Assembly: GCF_004331435.1 (NCBI RefSeq)
Contig: NZ_SJKA01000010.1
Span: forward strand, 124,001 to 188,000
Source: Kribbella sindirgiensis
GTDB taxonomy: Bacteria; Actinomycetota; Actinomycetes; Propionibacteriales; Kribbellaceae
Direction of reading: 5' to 3'
DNA: 64,000 bases
The notes below the pieces were generated by a model. It ran no database searches. It saw nothing but the letters and a program-made list of their open reading frames with translations, and was not told the origin of the DNA. The position numbers and the translations under genes were made by a program. Positions 1 through 8,319 of the stretch are shown in pieces (positions within the stretch are counted from its first letter, which is position 1; each line of letters begins with the position of its first letter).

Positions 1-640
1 CCGGTGCGCCGGCGGCCGCGCCGGGTCGGCTCTCGACGATCGCCGTACCGGAGTCGTAGTCCGTGTCCGGGGCCAGCGTGAGCGCGGAGATCTGCGCGTT
101 GTAGTAGAACGGCTCGTCGTCCCAGGCCCAGCTGTCGCCGAGGCGGACGTGGTCGAAGTACGTGTCGTCCGCGATCAGGTCACCGTGCACCCGCCGGACG
201 CCGGCTGCCTTGAGCTGCTCGGCGAGCGCGGCGTAGTCCGACTCGAGCGCGGTCGGGTCGCCGTACCCCTTGAGATAGAGGTTGCCGAGCAACTGCCCGC
301 CGCGGACGGGAGCGGCGGCGAGTACGTCGGTGTGGAAGCGGTACGACGGGCCGAGGACGTGCATCGCGGCGGTCGAGCTGAACAGCTTGGTGTTCGACGC
401 GGGCAGCATCCGCTGGGCGCCGTTCCGGTCGTACAGCGTCTCGCCGGTGGTCGCGTCGCGAACCACGAGCGCCACCTGCGAACCGTCGTACCGGCTGTCG
501 TTCAGCAGCCCGTCGAGCCGCTGCTGAAGCGCGGTTGCCTGTACGGCGGTGGGCGCCGCGACGGACTGTGTGACGACCCCACCCACCGCTGCTGCGACGG
601 CCGCGACCGCGGCGATCATCCCTCTCGGTAAACGACTCAC
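1..640 (-). CDS. dacB: D-alanyl-D-alanine carboxypeptidase/endopeptidase, PBP4 type (partial, 3' end outside window)
   Basis: The minus-strand reading from a GTG at 640 gives about 213 residues before the window ends. It opens with a signal peptide or membrane segment (MSRLPRGMIAAVAAVAAAVG) and reaches the penicillin-binding SxxK motif in LPASNTKLF at about residues 79-87, then a YRFHTDVLAA stretch and a GDLIADDTYF stretch typical of peptidase family S13. These enzymes trim or cleave peptidoglycan cross-links outside the membrane. A GAGGGAG ribosome-binding site precedes the GTG and supports this start. The SxN and KTG motifs would lie in the missing part. Confidence 0.88.
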   Translation of the reverse strand, partial: MSRLPRGMIAAVAAVAAAVGGVVTQSVAAPTAVQATALQQRLDGLLNDSRYDGSQVALVVRDATTGETLYDRNGAQRMLPASNTKLFSSTAAMHVLGPSYRFHTDVLAAAPVRGGQLLGNLYLKGYGDPTALESDYAALAEQLKAAGVRRVHGDLIADDTYFDHVRLGDSWAWDDEPFYYNAQISALTLAPDTDYDSGTAIVESRPGAAAGAP

Positions 641-787
641 GAGACACTCCCTCACCCATGGCGGAAACCAACTAGCGGGAGTCAACACCCCGCATTCCCC
701 GGGGTCCAGTGATTGAGGTCTCGCGTTTCAGGTGAATCGATGGAAAAGTTCCTCCCACAGGTATCCGCCCCCACCTGAGGAGTCCCC

Positions 788-2086
788 ATGAGACGACTTC
801 TGGCGGCCGTTCTGGCCGTCTTCAGCCTCTCCGCCGTCCTGTCGCCCGCGGTCCACGCCGCGACCACAGCGGCGGTCTTCCCGAGCGAGATCATCGGTGA
901 GAACTTCCCCGACCCGGACGTCTTCGAGCAGAACGGCACCTGGTACGCGTACGCGACCAACGGCAGCCGCGGCACCCTCCCGGTTGCGACTGCCCCGAGC
1001 GCGAACGGGCCGTGGACGGTCCGCGGCGACGCGATGCCCGGCGGCCCGTCCAGTGCCTGGGCCCAGCCCGGCCGCACCTGGGCGCCGGACGTCTACCCGA
1101 ACGCCGACGGCACCTACACCCTCACCTACACCGCCTGGCACAAGGCCTCCGGCCGCCAGTGCATCGGCGTGGCCACCGCCACGAATCCGCTCGGCCCGTT
1201 CCAGCCGGTCGGTACGGCGCCGCTGATCTGCCCGCTCGACCTGGGCGGCGCGATCGACGCGAACACGTTCGTGGCCAACGACGGCACCCGGTACCTGGTC
1301 TGGAAGAACGACGGCAACGCCATCAGCCAGCCGTCGACACTCTGGCTGACCAGAACGGCGAACAACGGCCAGACGCTGGTCGGCGGCAACACCGCGATGC
1401 TCACGTCGAGCGGGGTGATCGAGGCGCCGGATCTCGTCCAGCGCGGCAGCCAGTACGTGCTGTTCTTCTCCGGCGGCGGGTACAACGACTGCAACTACCT
1501 GACGTCGTACGCGACCTCGACGAGTCTGAGCGGGCCGTGGACCACGGCGTACCGGCCGTTGATGACGACCGCGACGTTCGACAGTCACGTCTGTGGGCCG
1601 GGCGGCGCGGACGTGGTCGGCGGCAAGGTGTTCGTCCACGGCTGGGTGAACGGCGGACGGCATCTGTACGTCGCTGACATCGGGTACGCCAACGACTACC
1701 CGGTGGTCCGCGGGAGCCGGGTCCGGTACGAGGCGGAGCGCGGCACGCTGAACCACTGCGTCGTACGGTCCAACGCGGCCGGCGCGTCCGACGGGAAGGT
1801 GGTCGCGTACATCGACTACGCCGACTCGTGGGTGGAGAACACGGTGTTCGCCCCGGTCGCGGGCGGCTACACCCTGCACGTCGGGTACGCCAACGGTTCG
1901 GCGTCGACCGCGAGCCACGGACTCGTTGTCAACGGCAACAACGCCGGCTCGGTCAGCTATCCGGTCACGGGCTGGGACAACTGGCAGCAGAGTTCGGTGT
2001 CCGTCACGCTCAACGCCGGCTGGAACACGATCCGGCTGACGAAGGGCACCCTGTACACGGAGGTCGACTACCTGGAGGTGCAGTAA
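788..2086 (+). CDS. Secreted glycoside hydrolase family 43 with C-terminal carbohydrate-binding module
   Basis: This 432-residue protein has a Sec signal peptide ending near AVHAA (about residue 25). A five-bladed propeller follows with the three GH43 acids visible: PDPDV near residue 42 (base), WAPDV at Asp101 and IEAPDL at Glu212 (acid). From about residue 315 (YEAERGTLNHC) to the end (TEVDYLEVQ) there is a CBM6/35-like beta-sandwich. Such enzymes release arabinose or xylose from plant polysaccharides outside the cell; the substrate cannot be read from sequence. GAGGAG sits just upstream of the ATG. It is transcribed alone, divergently from the carboxypeptidase gene. Confidence 0.9.
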   Translation: MRRLLAAVLAVFSLSAVLSPAVHAATTAAVFPSEIIGENFPDPDVFEQNGTWYAYATNGSRGTLPVATAPSANGPWTVRGDAMPGGPSSAWAQPGRTWAPDVYPNADGTYTLTYTAWHKASGRQCIGVATATNPLGPFQPVGTAPLICPLDLGGAIDANTFVANDGTRYLVWKNDGNAISQPSTLWLTRTANNGQTLVGGNTAMLTSSGVIEAPDLVQRGSQYVLFFSGGGYNDCNYLTSYATSTSLSGPWTTAYRPLMTTATFDSHVCGPGGADVVGGKVFVHGWVNGGRHLYVADIGYANDYPVVRGSRVRYEAERGTLNHCVVRSNAAGASDGKVVAYIDYADSWVENTVFAPVAGGYTLHVGYANGSASTASHGLVVNGNNAGSVSYPVTGWDNWQQSSVSVTLNAGWNTIRLTKGTLYTEVDYLEVQ

Positions 2087-2151
2087 GGCCGTCGCTGGGA
2101 CCCCGTACTCTCGTACTGCACACGAGTACTACGGGGAGCACGAACCAGGCG

Positions 2152-4257
2152 ATGGCGAAACCACCAGAACAGGTGTCGAAGAACCGGCGTGGACGTCCGG
2201 TGTGGCTCGACCTGCGCCGCACCGGACGCGGCCTGCAGGCGATGCTCGTCGGCGGGCTGCTGTCGCTGGTCTCGCTGGTGATCACGTTCTGGACCTTGCC
2301 GCAGATCAGCAGCGACGGCCGGCTCCCGATCCTCCGGCTGGTCGTCCTGCTGGCGGTCTTCTCGGTGCTGATGCGCTGGATCCTGGCCGGTGTCGCGGTC
2401 CTGATCGGGTCGCTCGGCGTCCTGGTCGGCGGCCTGCTCTCACAGTTCGGCGTCGTCTACCTCGCGATCACCGTGGACCCTGGCGTGAACCTGCACGGCG
2501 GCGTCGAGGCGCCGCTGCTGGTCTCGATCGTGATGTCGTCGGTGAGCGCCTTCGTCGGCTGGATCGCGTACGCGGGCAGTGACGACGCGTACGTCGCGGA
2601 GGTGATGCGGGTGGTGCACCGCCGGGCCCGGCGGATCCAGCCGGCGCCGAAGACCGGGATGCTGATCATCCAGATCGACGGCCTGTCCGCCCCGCTGCTG
2701 AACTGGATGGTTCTGGCCGGCAACCTGCCGAACCTCGGCGGCTGGATCCGGGACGGCAAGCACTCGATGCTCGCCTGGCACACCGGCGTACCGGCCACCA
2801 CCCCGGCCAGTCAGGCCGGCATCCTGCACGGCGGCTCCCGTCACATCCCGGCGTTCCGGTGGTACGAGAAGGAGACCGGCCGGGTGATGGTCACCAACCG
2901 CAGCCGGGATGCCGCGGAGATCGAGGCCCGGATGTCCACCGGCCGCGGCCTGTTGGCGGACGGCGGCGTCAGCATCAGCAACAACTGGTCCGGCGACGCG
3001 GACAAGTGCGAGCTGGTGTTCAGCCGGGCCGCCCTGCCGAACAGCCGGAGCCGCGGATACGTCCGGTTCTTCTCCAGTCCGCAGGGCGCCACCCGCGGTC
3101 TGGTGCTGTGTGTTGCCGAGATGGTGAAGGAGCTGCACCAGGCCCGGCGACAGCGGGCCCGGCACCTGGTTCCGCGGGTCAAGCGCGGCGGGTCGTACAT
3201 CTTCCTGCGGGCGATCAGCAACGTCCTGCTCCGCGACCTGAACGTCTCGCTGATCACCGACGAACTGGTGCGGGGTACGCCGGTCATCTACTGCGACTTC
3301 GTCGACTACGACGAGGTCGCGCACCACGCCGGCCCGACCCGCGCCGAGTCGCTGCAGACGCTCGAAGGTCTGGATCGGGTGCTCGGCGCGTTGCAGCGGA
3401 TCATCGAGATCCTCCCGCACTCGTACGAGATCGTCGTACTGTCCGACCACGGCCAGAGCCAGGGCGCGACGTTCCTGCAGCGCTACGGCCGCACCCTCGC
3501 CGAGGTGGTCGACGACCTGGTCGACACCACCAAGGAGCCGGTCGCGGCGGTCGGCAGGTCCGAGGGCTGGGGCCCCGTGAACGCGTTCCTCACCGAGCTG
3601 AGCATGCGCCGCAGCGTGGCCGGGACCGTCACCCGGAAGGCCCTGCACGGTAAGGCCCGCGGCGGTGAGGTGGAGCTCGGGCCGAAGGACTGCGAGCCGC
3701 CGGTCGCGGCGGACGAGCAGATGGTCGTCACCGCGTCCGGCAACCTGGCGCTGATCTACCTCGCGACGACGCCCGGCCGGGTGCCGCTCGAGGAGATCGA
3801 GCTGTTGCACCCGAAGCTGGTCCCGGGCCTCGCGACCCATCCCGGGATCGGGTTCGTCGTCGTCGACTCGCTCGCCGAGGGACCGGTCGCGATCGGACGC
3901 GCCGGGGTCCACGTGCTTCGGTCCGGCCGGGTCGAGGGTGAGGACCCGTTGACGCCGTACGGCGAACTCGCGGCGCCCTCGTTGCTTCGCCAGGCGGAGA
4001 TGCCGCACAACGGCGACCTGGTGGTGGTGAGTCGACTGGACGACTACACCCATGAGGTGGCGGCGTTCGAGGAGCTGGTCGGATGCCACGGTGGCATCGG
4101 CGGCTGGCAGACCGAGGCGGTCATGGTGCACCCGAGTCGCTGGGTGCTGAACGAGCCTCCCGTAGGCTCCGACGCGGTCCATCAAGTGCTGATCGACTGG
4201 CTGGAGAAGCTGGGTCAGCGCAAGGACCTGCCGGTCGAGTCGAAGGTGGAGGCCTGA
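2152..4257 (+). CDS. Membrane-anchored alkaline phosphatase-superfamily phosphodiesterase/nucleotide pyrophosphatase
   Basis: The chosen ATG gives 701 residues. An upstream extension in this frame overlaps the GH43 gene and is not used. About four hydrophobic segments lie within residues 28-145. A type I phosphodiesterase/nucleotide pyrophosphatase domain follows: LIIQIDGL near 171 (metal ligand Asp), ATTPASQAG near 217 (nucleophile Thr), YCDFVDYDEVAHHAG near 379 and VVLSDHGQSQG near 430 (metal-binding Asp/His). Related actinobacterial proteins are often labelled phage holin family because of the N-terminal membrane part; nothing here suggests phage. Substrate unknown. It is probably co-transcribed with the next two genes. 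Confidence 0.82.
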   Translation: MAKPPEQVSKNRRGRPVWLDLRRTGRGLQAMLVGGLLSLVSLVITFWTLPQISSDGRLPILRLVVLLAVFSVLMRWILAGVAVLIGSLGVLVGGLLSQFGVVYLAITVDPGVNLHGGVEAPLLVSIVMSSVSAFVGWIAYAGSDDAYVAEVMRVVHRRARRIQPAPKTGMLIIQIDGLSAPLLNWMVLAGNLPNLGGWIRDGKHSMLAWHTGVPATTPASQAGILHGGSRHIPAFRWYEKETGRVMVTNRSRDAAEIEARMSTGRGLLADGGVSISNNWSGDADKCELVFSRAALPNSRSRGYVRFFSSPQGATRGLVLCVAEMVKELHQARRQRARHLVPRVKRGGSYIFLRAISNVLLRDLNVSLITDELVRGTPVIYCDFVDYDEVAHHAGPTRAESLQTLEGLDRVLGALQRIIEILPHSYEIVVLSDHGQSQGATFLQRYGRTLAEVVDDLVDTTKEPVAAVGRSEGWGPVNAFLTELSMRRSVAGTVTRKALHGKARGGEVELGPKDCEPPVAADEQMVVTASGNLALIYLATTPGRVPLEEIELLHPKLVPGLATHPGIGFVVVDSLAEGPVAIGRAGVHVLRSGRVEGEDPLTPYGELAAPSLLRQAEMPHNGDLVVVSRLDDYTHEVAAFEELVGCHGGIGGWQTEAVMVHPSRWVLNEPPVGSDAVHQVLIDWLEKLGQRKDLPVESKVEA

Positions 4258-4260
4258 AGC

Positions 4261-4307
4261 GTGCGAGTCACATGCGAGTGATATGCGGGTGACATGCGGG
4301 TGACATG
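4261..4307 (+). repeat. 11-bp tandem repeat reiterating a start codon
   Basis: Four near-identical 11-bp units (ATGCGGGTGAC with minor changes, the first beginning GTGCGAGTCAC) run directly into the metallo-hydrolase gene. ATG triplets occur at 4272, 4283, 4294 and 4305. Because 11 is not a multiple of three, successive ATGs fall in different frames, and only 4294 opens the real reading frame. No good ribosome-binding site fits between the units. Confidence 0.9.
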
Positions 4308-5058
4308 GTGGGGGCACGCCACCACCACGATCGAGGCGAACGGCACGCGGCTCCTGACCGACCCGGTGCTGACGTCGCGGATCGCCCACCTGCGCCGTCG
4401 TCGCGGTCCGACGCCGGCACCGGAGGCGGGGCAGTGTGACGCGGTCCTGATCTCGCATCTGCACGCCGACCACCTGCACCTCACGTCGCTGCCGTTCGTC
4501 TCGCCGGACGCCGCGCTGATCGTGCCGCGCGGCGCGGCCAGGCTCATTCACAACGACAGCGGACCGACGTACTCCGACCGCTGCATCGAGGTCGCTCCCG
4601 GGCATCAGGTCCGGATCGGGTCGCTCGAGATCACCGCCGTCACGGCCCACCACGACCAGCGCCGGCTGCCCTGGTCGTCGTACGCCGCTCAACCGCTCGG
4701 GTACCGGGTCGACGGATCCCGGAGTGTCTGGTTCGCGGGTGACACCGATCTGTACGACGACCTCGCGGCCGAGGCCGGTGCGATCGATCTCGCGCTGGTG
4801 CCCGTGGGCGGGTGGGGGCCGTCGCTCGGGCCGGGGCATCTGGATCCGGTCCGCGCGGCCGAGGCGGTGCGGCGGGTCGGTGCGTCGACGGCGGTGCCGG
4901 TACATTTCGGGACGTTCTGGCCGATCGGCCTCGACTGGGTCAAGCCGGAGTTGTTCCTGCCACCGGGGGACAGGTTCAAAGCCGCGATGACCGAGGTGGA
5001 TCCCGCGGTGAAGGTGGAGGTTCTGGTGCCGGGCGAGTCGATCGAAGTGCCGTCATGA
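4294..5058 (+). CDS. UlaG-like metallo-beta-lactamase fold hydrolase
   Basis: The 254-residue product begins MRVTWWGHATTTIE, the usual N-terminus of UlaG-like (lactonase-type) metallo-hydrolases. It carries the metal motif SHLHADHLH near residues 54-62, then TAHHD near 111, AGDTDLYDD near 148 and VPVHFGTFWP near 203, all expected metal or active-site loops. The start is fixed by frame: of the reiterated ATGs upstream only 4294 reads into the fold. The stop overlaps the next start (ATGA), so translation is probably coupled to the DedA-like gene. The natural substrate cannot be inferred. Confidence 0.88.
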   Translation: MRVTWWGHATTTIEANGTRLLTDPVLTSRIAHLRRRRGPTPAPEAGQCDAVLISHLHADHLHLTSLPFVSPDAALIVPRGAARLIHNDSGPTYSDRCIEVAPGHQVRIGSLEITAVTAHHDQRRLPWSSYAAQPLGYRVDGSRSVWFAGDTDLYDDLAAEAGAIDLALVPVGGWGPSLGPGHLDPVRAAEAVRRVGASTAVPVHFGTFWPIGLDWVKPELFLPPGDRFKAAMTEVDPAVKVEVLVPGESIEVPS

Positions 5059-5639
5059 CGGGTGACGCCAAGTTCGATCTCTGGTACTTGTTCGCGTTGG
5101 CGGGGGCGGTCTTGATCGGGGCGGTGCTGCCTGTGCTGCCGACGGGCGCCGCCGTGTCGGCGGGTGCCGTACTGGCGTCGCACAGCAATCCGATCGGTCT
5201 GGTCGGCGTACTGATCGCGGGCGCGGCCGGGGCGTACATCGGTGACCTGATCGTGTACGCCGGCTGCCGCTTCGGCGGCGAACGGCTGGCGAAGCGGATC
5301 GGCTGGTTGCGCGACAACGCGTCGCTGGACGCGCTCCGGGAGCGACTGGCCGAGCACGAGATCAGTGTGCTGCTCACGTCCCGGCTGATCCCCGGCGGCC
5401 GGGTCCCCGTCCTGCTCGCGGCCGGGCTCGCGGGCTACAAGTGGGAACGATTCGCCCTCGTCGACCTGTTCGCGTCGTCGCTGTGGGCGGCGGTCTACAT
5501 GGCAATCGGCCTGCTCGGCTACGTGCTGTTCGACGAGCCCTGGCAGGGCGTCGTCGCCGCGATCGTGCTCGTCATCCTCACGACAGTGGTGAGCAGGCTG
5601 ATCCAGCGCGCGCGCCGCAAGCGGTCAAACGCCAAATGA
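5055..5639 (+). CDS. DedA family (VTT domain) membrane protein
   Basis: This is a 194-residue integral membrane protein with four or five hydrophobic segments. The SRLIPGGRVPVLLAAG stretch near residue 115 matches the DedA/VTT hallmark (arginine, proline and glycine in a re-entrant loop). DedA proteins act in lipid or undecaprenyl-phosphate scrambling and membrane homeostasis. The ATG overlaps the preceding stop by 4 nt. Its last 15 nt overlap the 3' end of the convergent gene on the other strand. Confidence 0.85.
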   Translation: MTGDAKFDLWYLFALAGAVLIGAVLPVLPTGAAVSAGAVLASHSNPIGLVGVLIAGAAGAYIGDLIVYAGCRFGGERLAKRIGWLRDNASLDALRERLAEHEISVLLTSRLIPGGRVPVLLAAGLAGYKWERFALVDLFASSLWAAVYMAIGLLGYVLFDEPWQGVVAAIVLVILTTVVSRLIQRARRKRSNAK

Positions 5640-6266
5640 CGCGTTGCGGAGCCGCTCGACTGTCTCCGCGTCGCCGTCCAGTTGTACGTCGGCCACCTGC
5701 TGCCGCCCGAAGCAGAACAGCACCAGCTCGCCGGGCTCGCCCGTCACGGTGACGGAGCCGTGCTCGTTCGGCCGCTTCGCGACGGACGTCGTACCGTCCG
5801 GCCGCCGGAGCACCAGACCGGTCGGCGACTTCCGGGTCATCCCCTTCGCCGCGAGCCGGACCGCCTTCCACAGACCGTCCTGCTGCTCGGCGGGCAGTTC
5901 GCGCACGTCGTACGACGCCTGCGCCCGGCGGACGTCCTCGTGGTGCACGAAGTACTCGGTCGTGTTGAGCTGGTGCCCGAGCTTCGGCAGGGCGTAGATC
6001 GAGACCGGCGGCGGACCGTTGCGGACCTTGTCGACGACCTCGGCGAAGCCGTAGCGCTCCTTGACCCGCTGCATCCGTCTCTCGGTGGTGTCCGCGAGCG
6101 CCGGGATCATGATCCCGGGCCCCGCCATCGGGTCCGCCTCCCGGACGTACAGATGGACCGCGAGGTCGTAGGCGTCCCAGCCGTCGCACAGCGTCGGAGC
6201 GGCGGGGCCGACCTCCTCGAACAGGTCACACAGAGCGAGTCGTTCTACCCGGCTGTAGTCGGTCAC
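5625..6266 (-). CDS. TIGR03085-family metal-binding protein (maleylpyruvate isomerase/DinB-like fold)
   Basis: The protein is about 213 residues from a GTG opening VTDYSRVERLALCDLF. It has the four-helix mycothiol-dependent/DinB-like N-terminal pattern: TLCDGWDAYDLAVHLYVRE supplies one metal-ligand His, and TEYFVHHEDVRRAQ the later ones. A C-terminal beta domain (GSVTVTGEPGELVLFCFGR) follows. An ATG 24 codons further upstream gives a longer reading, but family length and homologous N-termini favour the GTG. No strong ribosome-binding site is seen for either. Function is unproven; the fold suggests thiol- or metal-dependent chemistry. Confidence 0.8.
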   Translation of the reverse strand: MTDYSRVERLALCDLFEEVGPAAPTLCDGWDAYDLAVHLYVREADPMAGPGIMIPALADTTERRMQRVKERYGFAEVVDKVRNGPPPVSIYALPKLGHQLNTTEYFVHHEDVRRAQASYDVRELPAEQQDGLWKAVRLAAKGMTRKSPTGLVLRRPDGTTSVAKRPNEHGSVTVTGEPGELVLFCFGRQQVADVQLDGDAETVERLRNASFGV

Positions 6267-6381
6267 AACTCGATCGTAGTTGTCGGAGGGGAGTGGCAGA
6301 ATGTCAATCGTTGTCATGCCTGTGTCCCACGTATGCACCTGACTGCCCTGGAGCGTGTCTTGCCTGTCCCGAAAGTGTCAT

Positions 6382-6399
6382 CTGGGGGACGACCCCCAG
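6382..6399. repeat. Short perfect hairpin in divergent intergenic region
   Basis: CTGGGGG-ACGA-CCCCCAG forms a perfect 7-bp stem with a 4-nt loop in the 180-nt gap between the divergent TIGR03085 and exporter genes. It lies about 50 nt before the exporter start. It could be a leader-RNA hairpin or a protein site. The rest of the gap shows no clear promoter elements. Confidence 0.5.
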
Positions 6400-6446
6400 G
6401 CCCCCGGGTCCCAGACAAGGGCGGCGTCACCCGGAGAGGTTTCGGG

Positions 6447-8228
6447 GTGTTGCGGGTCGCGATCTGGGAGGAGCCGGGCATCTTCGCGCTGTCCGTGCTC
6501 GCCGCCATGCTGTACGGCGCGATGACCGTCGCCGGCGGCTGGGCGCTCGGCTGGTCCACCGACCATCTGATCCGCCCGTCGTTCGAGCGTGGTGACACCA
6601 CCGGCGGCACGATCGCGGCGCTGATCTCGCTGTTCATGGGGATCGCGATCCTGAACGCGATCGGCGTCGTCGGGCGGCGGCTCGGGGCCGGCGTCATGCA
6701 GTTCCGGCTGCAGGCGACGTACCGCCGCCGGGTCACCCGGCAGTACCTGAAGCTCCCGCTGGAGTGGCACCACCAGCACTCGACCGGCATGTTGCTGTCG
6801 AACGCCAACGCCGACGTGGAGTCGACCTGGTTCGTGATCGCGCCGCTGCCGATGGCGATCGGCGTGATCGCGATGCTGGTGTTCGCGACGATCGCGATGT
6901 TCGCGGCCGACGTCTGGCTCGCGCTGGTGGGGTGCCTGGTGTTCCCGCTGGTCTTCGTCGCGAACGTGATCTTCCAGCGCTACCTGCAGCCGCTCGCGAC
7001 CCGCGCGCAGCAACTCCGCGCGGAGGTCTCCGAGGTCGCGCACGAGTCGTTCGACGGCGCTCTGGTGGTGAAGACGCTGGGCCGCGAGGCCGCCGAGACG
7101 GAGCGGTTCCGCGCGCCGACGTACGCGCTCCGGGACGCGAACATCGCGGTGAACAAGGCCCGCGGCATGTTCGACCCGGTGATCGACGGCCTGCCCAGGC
7201 TCGGCGTGCTCGCGGTGCTGCTGGTCGGCGTCGGGCGGGTACGGTCCGGCGGCGCGGACGCGGGGGACGTGGTCCAGGTGGCGTTCCTGTTCACGTTGAT
7301 CGGCTTCCCGATCCGGGCTCTCGGCTGGGTCCTCGGCGAGCTGCCCCGATCGGTCGTCGGGTGGGACCGCGTGCAGCGGGTGCTGACCGCCGAGGGCGGG
7401 ACGGAGTACGGCGAGGCGCGGCTGACGTCGACGAAAGCGGCCCGGCTGCAGGTCGCCGGCGTCCGGTTCGGGTACCTGCCGGAGCGCGACGTACTGGCCG
7501 GTGTCGACTTCACGATCGAGCCCGGCCGGACCGTCGCGGTCGTCGGGCCGACGGGCGCCGGGAAGTCGACGCTCACCACGCTGCTGACGCGACTTGTCGA
7601 CCCGGAGACCGGGGCGGTGAAGGTGGACGGGATCGACCTGCGGGACCTGGCGCGCGACGAGCTGGCCGGATCGGTCGCGCTGGTGGCGCAGACCGCGTTC
7701 CTGTTCGACGACACGATCCGCGGCAACATCACACTCGGCGGGGATTACAGCGACGACGACGTGTGGGACGCGCTGCGGATCGCGCAGGGCGACGGCTTCG
7801 TGAAGGCGATGCCGGACGGGCTGGACACCAAGGTCGGCGAGCGCGGTACGACGCTGTCCGGCGGGCAGCGGCAGCGGATCGCGCTCGCGCGGGCCCTGGT
7901 ACGGCGGCCGCGGTTGCTGATCCTGGACGACGCGACGAGCGCGGTGGACCCGCAGGTCGAGGCACGGATCCTCGCGGGCCTGCGCACCGCGGTCCAGGAG
8001 GACGCCGGCGCGGCGACGACGGTGCTGGTGATCGCCTACCGGAAGGCGACGATCTCGCTCGCCGACGAGGTGCTGTTCCTGGACGAGGGCCGGATCCAGG
8101 CGCACGGCACCCATACCGAACTGCAGGCGTCCACTCCCGCCTACCGGGACCTGGTGGACGCGTACGAGAAGGACGCCGAACGCCGCCAGGAAGAAGCAGA
8201 ACTCGACGAAGAAGAGGTGTCGGCCTGA
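6447..8228 (+). CDS. ABC exporter half-transporter, subunit 1 (degenerate ATP site)
   Basis: The GTG start is set by GGAGAGG 7 nt upstream and gives 593 residues; the longer open frame upstream lacks family similarity. Six transmembrane helices occupy roughly residues 15-300. The nucleotide-binding domain has Walker A GPTGAGKST near 368, the signature LSGGQRQRIALARAL near 470 and Walker B LLILDDATSAVD near 490. The usual catalytic Glu after Walker B is Asp and the switch His is Tyr (VIAYRKAT). With subunit 2 this predicts a heterodimeric exporter having one consensus and one degenerate ATP site. Substrate unknown. Confidence 0.9.
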   Translation: MLRVAIWEEPGIFALSVLAAMLYGAMTVAGGWALGWSTDHLIRPSFERGDTTGGTIAALISLFMGIAILNAIGVVGRRLGAGVMQFRLQATYRRRVTRQYLKLPLEWHHQHSTGMLLSNANADVESTWFVIAPLPMAIGVIAMLVFATIAMFAADVWLALVGCLVFPLVFVANVIFQRYLQPLATRAQQLRAEVSEVAHESFDGALVVKTLGREAAETERFRAPTYALRDANIAVNKARGMFDPVIDGLPRLGVLAVLLVGVGRVRSGGADAGDVVQVAFLFTLIGFPIRALGWVLGELPRSVVGWDRVQRVLTAEGGTEYGEARLTSTKAARLQVAGVRFGYLPERDVLAGVDFTIEPGRTVAVVGPTGAGKSTLTTLLTRLVDPETGAVKVDGIDLRDLARDELAGSVALVAQTAFLFDDTIRGNITLGGDYSDDDVWDALRIAQGDGFVKAMPDGLDTKVGERGTTLSGGQRQRIALARALVRRPRLLILDDATSAVDPQVEARILAGLRTAVQEDAGAATTVLVIAYRKATISLADEVLFLDEGRIQAHGTHTELQASTPAYRDLVDAYEKDAERRQEEAELDEEEVSA

Positions 8229-8267
8229 TGAGCGAGCGGAGCGAGTTCATCGTCAAGCACAGCGCCA

Positions 8268-8319
8268 CGCCGCGCTCATCCGCGCCCGGAGCGAAGCGAG
8301 GACGCGGATGAGCGCGGCG
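8268..8319. repeat. 17-bp perfect inverted repeat overlapping a start codon
   Basis: The arms at 8268-8284 and 8303-8319 are perfect complements (right arm CGCGGATGAGCGCGGCG). The 18-nt loop is purine-rich (GGAGCGAAGCGAGG). The right arm contains the ATG (8308) of exporter subunit 2 and the loop contains its likely ribosome-binding site. The element begins just after the subunit 1 stop. A 27-codon reading frame (8228-8311, MSERSEFIVKHS...) bridges the two genes, with ATGA overlaps at both ends. Confidence 0.85.

Noticed and set aside
2152-4257. Phage holin or prophage remnant
   Set aside because: The family label comes from the membrane segments. The protein carries a complete phosphodiesterase active site and there are no phage genes around it.
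2440-4905. Very long minus-strand open frame of over 800 codons
   Set aside because: It is antisense to the phosphodiesterase and metallo-hydrolase genes, is rich in Arg, Asp, Gln and His as expected of a high-GC shadow frame, and has no recognisable domain.
8228-8311. 27-codon frame MSERSEFIVKHS... as a real small protein gene
   Set aside because: It has overlapping stop/start signals at both ends but no independent ribosome-binding site, and its sequence follows the inverted repeat and a common GAGCGAAGCGAG-type motif. It is treated as a bridging or coupling frame, not a confirmed gene.
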